Shown here in pieces: positions 57,228 to 64,000 of a DNA stretch of 64,000 nucleotides. Numbering within the stretch: the first letter of the stretch is position 1; every line of letters starts with the position of its first letter. The DNA is taken from contig CALZFC010000072.1 in NCBI GenBank assembly GCA_945643635.1, positions 1,677,501 to 1,741,500 of the forward strand. The letters are read 5' to 3'. The DNA comes from Allodiplogaster sudhausi (Eukaryota; Nematoda; Chromadorea; Rhabditida; Diplogasteridae). The translations under genes were made by a program, and so were the position numbers. The notes below the pieces were generated by a model. It was not told the origin of the DNA. It worked only from the letters and a program-made list of their open reading frames with translations, and made no database searches.

Positions 57228-57844
57228 CAGGGGTGGGCAAAAACCGGCCCGGGCCGGCCCGGGCCAGCCCGGCAACTCTACAGGCCGGGCCCGGGCCGGC
57301 CCGGTAACGTCCAGGCTGGGCCCGGGCCTGGCCCTACTTCCAAAAATATGTGGCGGGCCGGGCCCGGGCCGGCCCGCTGCCTGTCGGGCCGGGACGGGCC
57401 GGGCCCTGATTTCCAAGGCCTGGCCCGGGCCGGGCCTGGGCCAGGTTTTCAACCGTAAAATTTGCTTAGGTGAAGCAAAAACACGGGCGGGTTAAATATA
57501 ATTCAAACAGGTCAAAAACGCGAAAAAAACAGGATTTTGTTTTGTTTAAACCATCATATATTCGGCCTTATTTTTGGAATCCGACGTTTCATTAGGCGTG
57601 AAAGGCTAGAAATTAGGCCCGGGCCCGGCCCGGATTTTAAATTCAGATGCGGGCCGGGCCCGGGCTGGCCCGCGTTCGATAAGGCCGGGCCCGGGCCGGG
57701 CCTTGTACCATTTGGGCCGGCCCGGGCCAGGCCCGCTAATTTATATTAGGCCCGGGCCCGGGCCGGGCCGTAAAAATCATCAGCGGGCCGGGCCGGGCCT
57801 GGCCGCGGGCCGCCCGCGGGCCTGGCACGGGCCGCCCACCTCTG
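57228..57844. mobile_element. hAT-type MITE filled with GGCCCGGGCC arrays
   Basis: Begins CAGGGGTGGGCAAAAACCGG and ends GGGCCGCCCACCTCTG. It is flanked by a perfect 8-bp target duplication, TATGTATG (57220-57227 and 57845-57852), the hallmark of hAT elements. Most of the interior is degenerate GGCCCGGGCCGG repeat, separated by a 150-bp AT-rich spacer. Gly/Pro/Ala/Arg-rich frames on both strands follow from the repeat and are not genes. Confidence 0.9.
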
Positions 57845-57852
57845 TATGTATG

Positions 57853-58564
57853 TAATCTGTTGTCGATACTATTATTTTTCTCAATTCAAATCTCATGGTC
57901 AGCAGCTTTTTTGCTGCCCAACACTCATGTTAACACCCATAATTTGCTCTTTATTAGTCGATCTTGCATATTGTAAATGGACGCTCAATGACGATCGCAA
58001 AATAAGCGTTTGGTTTTTTTCCTCCTCAAATCACCAATTTTAGTGCGCCCGACCATCTCTCTACGGTGTACGGTGTAAGAAAGAAGACAAAATGAAAGAA
58101 GAAACAAAATGAGATGTTCTTTCTCTTTCTACTCCTCTAAAAGTTCTTGACGATGACGTTCAAATGAGGACGGAATAAAGCGATAGCAGAGTCAACAAAT
58201 GCTGAATAAAGCGGCCACTCTCTATTCGACAAATTGCACAACACACACAGAGTTCAAGAGGCGACATGGCAACATGTGAAGCGAGATTAAAATAAATATA
58301 AGAAGTTGGAGAGAGATACAGAGGGAGAGAGATGGAGAGAGAGATAGAGAGGGAGAGAGGAGAGAGGGAGAGGGAGAGGGAGAGAGATGGATGCAGAGAG
58401 AGAGAGAGAGAGCGAGAGAGGCAGAACAGGAGAAAAAAACAACGAGATCAGTAGTGCATCATCATCATCATCATCATCTTGATTACAAATCAACTTTCAT
58501 AAATGGTCGTCGTGTCCGGGCGTGGTCGTGCGCGGCGGCGCGGTAAACATTAGCAGATCGTTCT
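57853..58564. other. Intergenic, with GA microsatellite
   Basis: Spacer with a GA repeat at 58310-58420 and an (ATC)n run near 58458-58476. No gene is seen before the nlp-18 stop codon. Confidence 0.55.
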
Positions 58565-59692
58565 CTAGGCGAACGCGAAACGCGCGCGCTTTGCGAACGC
58601 GAATCTCCTGTACGGCGACCTGAAAAGAGGCAATGAAATTATATAATAATTAATTATTATAATTATTTTATAATGTTTTCTTAACTTTATCCCTAGTGGT
58701 TTAGAACACCAAATTGCCAACTCCATTAGAGAAAGTATCCGGCGAAAAAAATTACTTCTTAGTTTATCTTTCCTCATGTTCATGTTTGGTCTAACAGACC
58801 GACTGGACGCATTATTAAAATGTGTATTTTTGAAAGATTTTGTTTAATAATAATTTATTAGGATGCTGTAGAAAACGATGCACGACAAAACCAAGCAAAA
58901 AGAGTGCCAACGGGTGGGAAGAAGAGGCAGGCTCTTGTTGTTACTCCTACTCAATACCCAATTCGCGCCCCCATTTTCATCAAGCGGTCAGGGATACATA
59001 GAAGCGTCTGAGAAAAGCAAGACAAAAAGAATTCCTTGAGTGCTGAGAAAGATGTCATGGCTTAATTTATGATTCGCAAAGCTTACTGCACTTCCTTTAT
59101 GAAGGCTCTTTTCGATAATCTTATGTTAGTCTGATGCTCTCTTTGTTTCCTTTTTCGAAAATATAGACTTTAATCCCTTTACACTTGTGTTACAGTTTCT
59201 GCGTCATAATAAAGTACGTATAGATATTATTCACCTGTGGATTAGAGAAGAGTGTGAAAAGGCATGTTGAATCATGGTTTTTTTCAATTGTTGTTAGAAA
59301 GTTCTTCTTTGTGCATGTCTCTAAAACATCTACAACCACGCATTCGTTCACTCTCTTTCCCGGATGTACAGATAAAACTCGCTCTCTTTGACACGGATGT
59401 AGATAACACCCGCTCTCTTTCCCGGATGTAGACAAAGATGTCTCTCTTACTTATGACGAGAGCATCTAATCTTCGCAGAGTGTGTGTTTCTTCGTGAACA
59501 TCACGAGATTCATTCATTCGATTTACAAAGGAAAAGAGATATTTCATTGTCATGATACTATGTTTACTCTTACTATCGCTCCTTCTCTAGCTCTCTCTCT
59601 CTCCCTCTCTCTAATCTCTCTCACCCCTCTCACTCTCTCTATCATTCCATCCCTCTCTTTCCCTCTCATTGTCGCTGTTTCCTCTCTCTCTT

Positions 59693-59723
<31 letters not shown>

Positions 59724-60016
59724 TTTCTCTCTCTCTCTCCTTCTCTCTCTTTTTCCCTCTAACCCTCAGATCTTTCGTCAGCCTCTCAATCTAACGACAA
59801 TAACAAATGCAACTGCTACTTTGACATTCGTTCCGCGAGTAAAGCATGTCTGGCATCTTTTTGTTTCTTTCTTGCGCTCTCTCTCTCTTTCTCTCTCGCT
59901 TTCTCTCTCTCTCTTCTTACATCATTTCTTCTATAAAATATTCATCGACCAAGCTCTCTCTTCTTCTGACTCATGGCTATCTGTATGGTGTTTCTCTCTC
60001 TCTCTCTCTCTCCCTT

Positions 60017-60052
<36 letters not shown>

Positions 60053-60378
60053 CCTCTCTAGCTCTCACTTCCCTCAGTACCAAAACATCTTCATTCTTCT
60101 GACCACACGCAATCAGAGAACTTTTGTCTCAGCTCCAGAAAACTCTTCTCTCTGTCTCGCATTAAGGAAGATCTGAATGAGATTCGTGTCCATTTTCCTA
60201 GGGACCAGAAACATCGTCCTTCCTTGTTCTTGTTCATTCGTCTGAGGGAACCTTGCCAACAAGCAAGAGAGAGAGAGGGAGAGACAGAAGAGACAGAAGA
60301 GAGACAAGAGAGAGAGAGAGCGAGAGAGAGTAAGAAAGAGAGCGAGAGAGAGTGAGAGAGAGAAGAGACAGAAGAGAA

Positions 60379-60409
<31 letters not shown>

Positions 60410-60423
60410 GACAGAAGAGACAG

Positions 60424-60467
<44 letters not shown>

Positions 60468-60852
60468 ACATAAGAGAGCAAAATTCTGCGCCAGAGAAAT
60501 AAATTCCATACAACTAAAAGCTGAAATGTACTGCTAGTTTTGCAACTGGCGCGTCTTCCAGGAAGCCAGCAAAAGAAGAAAAATAAAGATATTGCACACG
60601 TTGAAACCTCTGCTCTCTACAAGTCACGGTACTCTCCTTTTATAATTGCTGTAGTCTCAGAATCTGATGGCGAACGCTGGCAGGCAATTACTACCGTTCA
60701 AAAAGTCGAGAGAAAAAAGTGCTAAATCAAAATCAAAAGTGCGATAAAACAGCGCGAAAAATACCCAAGAGAAAAAGGGAACTTTGTTTAAGATGCATAG
60801 AGAATGTGAGAGAGAGAGGCGAGAAGAATAGAGAAAACACTGGGAATTGTCG

Positions 60853-60884
<32 letters not shown>

Positions 60885-61494
60885 AGAGACAGAAAAGAGA
60901 GAGAGAGAGAGAGAGAGAAGAATACGAGAGAAAATGAACCCTCTTTACCCGAGAGATCCTCTTTACCCGAGAGATCATTGGTCCCAAGAGGTTGGAGGGA
61001 GAAACACTGTCGAGGCAGGCAATCTTAAATACGGCTTTGAGCGATCTTTCGTTCTCCTCAAGGAGGAGGATCTCGTAAAGAGCGTCTCTTCCGGAAAGCG
61101 GATTGTGGATGGAGGAAAAAAAAGGACAAACACACACACACACGACACAAAGAAAGGCGAACTTCGCAGCAGGCTCAAGCAGAAAAGTCATCCGGTCAAT
61201 TTATAATCGCGCAAAGATCAAAAAATCTTTTTTTTCCACGAAATCTGTCCTGACAAAAAAAAAATTGAAGTTAAAAAAGCTTTCGCTACCTCTTAGCGAA
61301 GGCGAATCGCGCCCGTTTCTCGATGACGTCACCGGTCTCCTCGGCTGCTGCAACTTCCTCGGCTTCTTCTGGCGCGGCCGCTGAGCGCTTCGCGAACGCA
61401 AAGTGCCTGAGGTAGAGAAAGAAAGAGAGAGGGAGAGAGAGAGAGTGAGAGAGAGGGAAAAAGAGAGAGAGAGAGAGTGAGAGAGAGTAGGAAA

Positions 61495-61528
<34 letters not shown>

Positions 61529-61816
61529 GAGAGAGTGGGAGAGAGCAGACAGAGAGATGAAAGAGAGTGGGAGAGAGGAGAGCGTTATTAAAATAGAGAA
61601 GGGAGAGAGAGTATGAGAGAAGAGAGAGAGAGAAAGAGAGAGAGAAAGTGAACTGAGTTCCAGAGTACAAAGGTCTAGTTTGACGCCGGGAAAGGTAGTC
61701 TAATTTAAGTTAATGTGCGTTAATGCCTATAAAGTACTTACCAAAATTGCTAAGGTAAGTAAGGAAGGCACACATTCTCTCATTCTCTCCCTCTTCTCCC
61801 TCCACTTATTCATCTA

Positions 61817-61849
<33 letters not shown>

Positions 61850-62721
61850 CTGTTTATCTCTTCTCTTTTCTACTCTTCCTCTCTATCTTGTCTTCTCTCT
61901 TTTTCATTGTCAATCTTCTGGCGTTCTCGAAGAAGCAAATAAATCATGGCTTGCAAAAGATGTGTCTCTTACAAGAAAAGAAGCTGTGAGAAGCATGTAG
62001 CAATTTGCGTCTCGCAGAATTATGTATCACGTTTCGCAAATGCATTCCAGTGGACTTTGAACGCTTCTCGTAATTGCAAATAAGTCTATTTCTACTCATT
62101 TTTTTTATTAAATATCCAATGGAATACTCCTTTAAATGAGCACGAAACTGGAGCAAAATCGACTAATTGAATTTTCCTGATCATTCTAGTCGCGCGTCTC
62201 TCTCTCTCTAACAATTAATCACACAGTTCCTCTTTCGCCCTCTGTCTCAGGCAAAAGGCGCCAATTCAAACGTGAGTTTTTTCGCTCACCGATAAGGCGA
62301 CCGCTTCGCGAAGGCAAACGAGCGCATTCGCTTGTCGGCTGTTGGCTCGTCGAAAAGCTGAAAAAAATTTTTTTGGTTTTACTTACTTCACCAATTCGTC
62401 GTTTCATTATTATCCAATGTGAATATGTTTTAATACATATATTGTATTACCATTTCTATACCAAGTTCTGTTGTTGAAACTCTTACATTTCGTATAATTC
62501 CATATTGCGATTATAATAACAACTCGTCCTCTAGAGATCCATAACTACAGTATATCGTGAATACTTTCCAATTGGGACCCTTACTTACAGTACCCTGTAC
62601 GTTCCCCTTGGGACCCTTACTTACAGTACAATTCATCTTCCTCTCGAGACCCTCTCACCTGTTGAGCGGCGATCATGGCGACTAGGCAAGAGGCGACGAG
62701 CGACTGTGCGGTTGAAAGCAT
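58565..62721 (-). CDS. nlp-18: NLP-18-like FAFA neuropeptide precursor
   Basis: Four exons, phases agreeing: 62721-62659 (signal peptide MLSTAQSLVASCLVAMIAAQ), 62357-62290, 61406-61290 and 58619-58565. The propeptide contains peptides bounded by dibasic KR sites: MRSFAFA, SPYRHFAFA, ARFAFA, SPYRRFAFA and ARFAFA at the C terminus, plus an acidic Ala/Glu spacer. C. elegans NLP-18 yields SPYRAFAFA, SPYRTFAFA, ARYGFA and relatives, so orthology is likely. Peptides of this type signal through the cholecystokinin-like receptor CKR-1 in worms. About 80 residues in total. SPYR/HFAFA is split across an exon boundary. The third intron (2.7 kb) is filled by microsatellites and a dispersed repeat. Confidence 0.92.
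58728..59040. repeat. Dispersed repeat, copy 2 (partner at 12495-12800)
   Basis: See the copy at 12495. The shared block GTGCCAACGGGTGGGAAGAA is at about 58905. It lies in the large third intron of the nlp-18-like gene. Confidence 0.65.
59585..60480. repeat. (CT)n then (GA)n microsatellites facing each other
   Basis: CT-rich 59585-60065 and GA-rich 60265-60480 in the third nlp-18 intron. Further GA blocks lie at 60800-60935 (same intron) and 61415-61650 (next intron). As opposite-strand repeats they could pair in the pre-mRNA. Confidence 0.85.
61780..61915. repeat. (CT)n microsatellite in an nlp-18 intron
   Basis: CT-rich tract in the second intron (61407-62289). The rest of that intron shows nothing else. 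Confidence 0.8.
62545..62640. repeat. Short tandem repeat in the first nlp-18 intron
   Basis: Two copies of GGGACCCTTACTTACAGTAC (about 62574 and 62610) with a third partial unit at 62646 (CGAGACCCT). Function unknown. Confidence 0.6.
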
Positions 62722-62779
62722 GGCTTCTTGAGGAGAGATAGACTGCCGGCGGCTGGGTGCTCTGGCTGGGGGACCCACT

Positions 62780-63482
62780 GAAATGAGAGGAGGAGAGAGA
62801 GGGGGAGAGACAGGGAGAGGGAGAGTGAAAGAAAAAGAGAGAGAGAGAGGGCGAGCGAGAGAAAGACAGAAAAGATTGATAGAGATAGAGAGGGGAGAGA
62901 GAGAGAAGTCGCGGGAATAGAAGGGAAACGAGAGAAAAGAGGGGCCGATAGAGACAGAGACAAGCCGAAGGAGAAGAAAGAAATGAAGTTTAGAGGAAAA
63001 ATTATTCATGGATAATTTGTTGCGAAAACAACGTGCGTCTGAAACATTCGTGGATTATAACGTCTCGACACAAAAAGAAGTAGCTATTTTTGTGGAATTT
63101 ATATTTAGACGTGGCCAAGATAGCAGTTCTATAGTAAGATCTTGGACACATCTAAATGTGTGTGACACATGCACGTAAATACAAAAATTTAACATTACAT
63201 TATAAATATGTATGTAGCTCGCGAATGAGTCAACTTGTACAATTACTATCAGTCAACTCTGACAATGAGAGACGTCAGCGGGGGGGGGGGGGGGGAGGCT
63301 TGAGCTCCTTTAAATGTTTGTCCAGCTGCACTCGCCAGGTGCCTTTCCACATACACATGCGAACTTCTTTTCAAAGCTAAGGAATGTAAAGTGATGAGGG
63401 AATAGGGAAGAGGAGGCGGAGGAGATGTGTGCGAGGGCGGGTCTTTGCCCGGAAAAGCGCGCATGATTTGCGGCGAGGGGCG
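62780..63482. other. Upstream flank of nlp-18, no gene seen
   Basis: GA microsatellite (62780-62910) and a G16-type homopolymer near 63281-63296. Nothing else recognised; presumably promoter. Confidence 0.5.
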
Positions 63483-63490
63483 GTGCTAAG

Positions 63491-63949
63491 CAGGGTTGCA
63501 GTTTTTTGTTTTTTGTTTTTTTTTTTTTTTTCGGTTTTTTTTGGGGTTTTAGCAAAAAACATTTTTGTTTGTTTTTTTGTTTGGGGTCGGCCCAAAAAAA
63601 ACAATAAAAGTTTTTCCTCGAAATCTTTCGGATGCCTCTTCCTCCAGCAAAATTTTAAGATTAGAGGTCTCTAATTTCTCAATTCGTCATATCACTTTTT
63701 AGTATAATTATCATTTCCGAATTTTTTTTACGACTTTTATTGTGCTACGGTTGTTGTAAATCAAGAAATTAACAAAATTTCTCTTCTAAAATTAAAAATA
63801 AAGCAATTTTTTTTTGGTTTTTTTGTTATTTTTTTTGTTGTTTGTACAAAAAATTTCTCCTTTTTGTTTTTGTCCTCAAAAAAACCCGTTTTTTGGTTTT
63901 ATTGGGCCAAAAACTTTTTGTTCAGGGAGTTTTTTGTTCTACATCCCTG
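63491..63949. mobile_element. hAT-type MITE of T-rich repeats
   Basis: Begins CAGGGTTGCAGTTTTTTGTT and ends TTTTTTGTTCTACATCCCTG, flanked by a perfect 8-bp duplication GTGCTAAG (63483-63490 and 63950-63957). The interior is TTTTTTG/GGTTTTT low-complexity sequence arranged partly as inverted repeats. It has no coding capacity. Confidence 0.87.
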
Positions 63950-64000
63950 GTGCTAAGGTTAAGCGTGCGACAAATGAAGCAATTCTTAAGAGAACAATAA

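Noticed and set aside
57141..57749. Gly/Pro/Ala/Arg-rich frames on both strands
   Set aside because: Direct product of the GGCCCGGGCC array inside a hAT MITE with a perfect target duplication.
1..64000. CRISPR arrays, bacterial operons, rRNA genes
   Set aside because: None present; the window is eukaryotic nuclear DNA throughout.

Overview
The window reads as the nuclear genome of a nematode. It holds three major sperm protein (MSP) copies, an nlp-18-type neuropeptide precursor, nephrocystin-1 with a ciliary X-box, a lact-type beta-lactamase-like gene, snu-13, an astacin protease, small introns (many of 45-80 bp) and abundant (GA)n/(CT)n microsatellites. The set is typical of rhabditid or diplogastrid worms; the genus cannot be fixed from sequence alone. 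Gene models were built by hand from exon frames, splice sites and phase agreement. Most listed reading frames longer than 60 residues are microsatellite noise (Leu-Ser and Arg-Glu runs).

Layout. 1-3.7 kb: a spliced minus-strand gene that seems to join an Ala/Gly-rich nematode protein to a LINE-endonuclease-like segment. 4.4-8.2 kb: a broken MSP copy and a divergent, nearly identical MSP pair sharing one 420-bp promoter. 8.5-9.8 kb: a foldback element with a Pol III-like cassette in its centre. 10.3-12.5 kb: CHMP4/VPS-32. 12.5-18 kb: microsatellite desert. 18.1-30.7 kb: gene-dense block with deoxyhypusine synthase, a two-domain Ly6/uPAR-like GPI protein, an atypical bZIP factor, nephrocystin-1, a lact gene and SNU13. 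From memory, the last three are neighbours on C. elegans cosmid M28, which would be conserved microsynteny. 31.4-34.0 kb: an intact-looking hAT transposase gene.

34.7-56.3 kb is a large inverted duplication. Each arm carries one copy of an unrecognised secreted or membrane gene. The left copy is dead: it has a nonsense codon, and one exon is split by a 6.5-kb terminal-inverted-repeat element that itself carries a decayed hnRNP K KH-domain fragment. The right copy is open but has two TTAA-flanked foldback elements in two adjacent introns. The centre of the palindrome holds an astacin-CUB protease and a stray CUB fragment. 56.6-64 kb: a TA-flanked MITE, two hAT-type MITEs with 8-bp target duplications, and the nlp-18-like gene whose introns are filled with microsatellite.

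Cilium (nph-1), ESCRT-III (vps-32), eIF5A hypusination (DHPS), splicing (snu-13), sperm motility (MSP) and peptide signalling (nlp-18) are unrelated functions. No operon-like cooperation is claimed apart from the tight nph-1/lact/snu-13 same-strand cluster.
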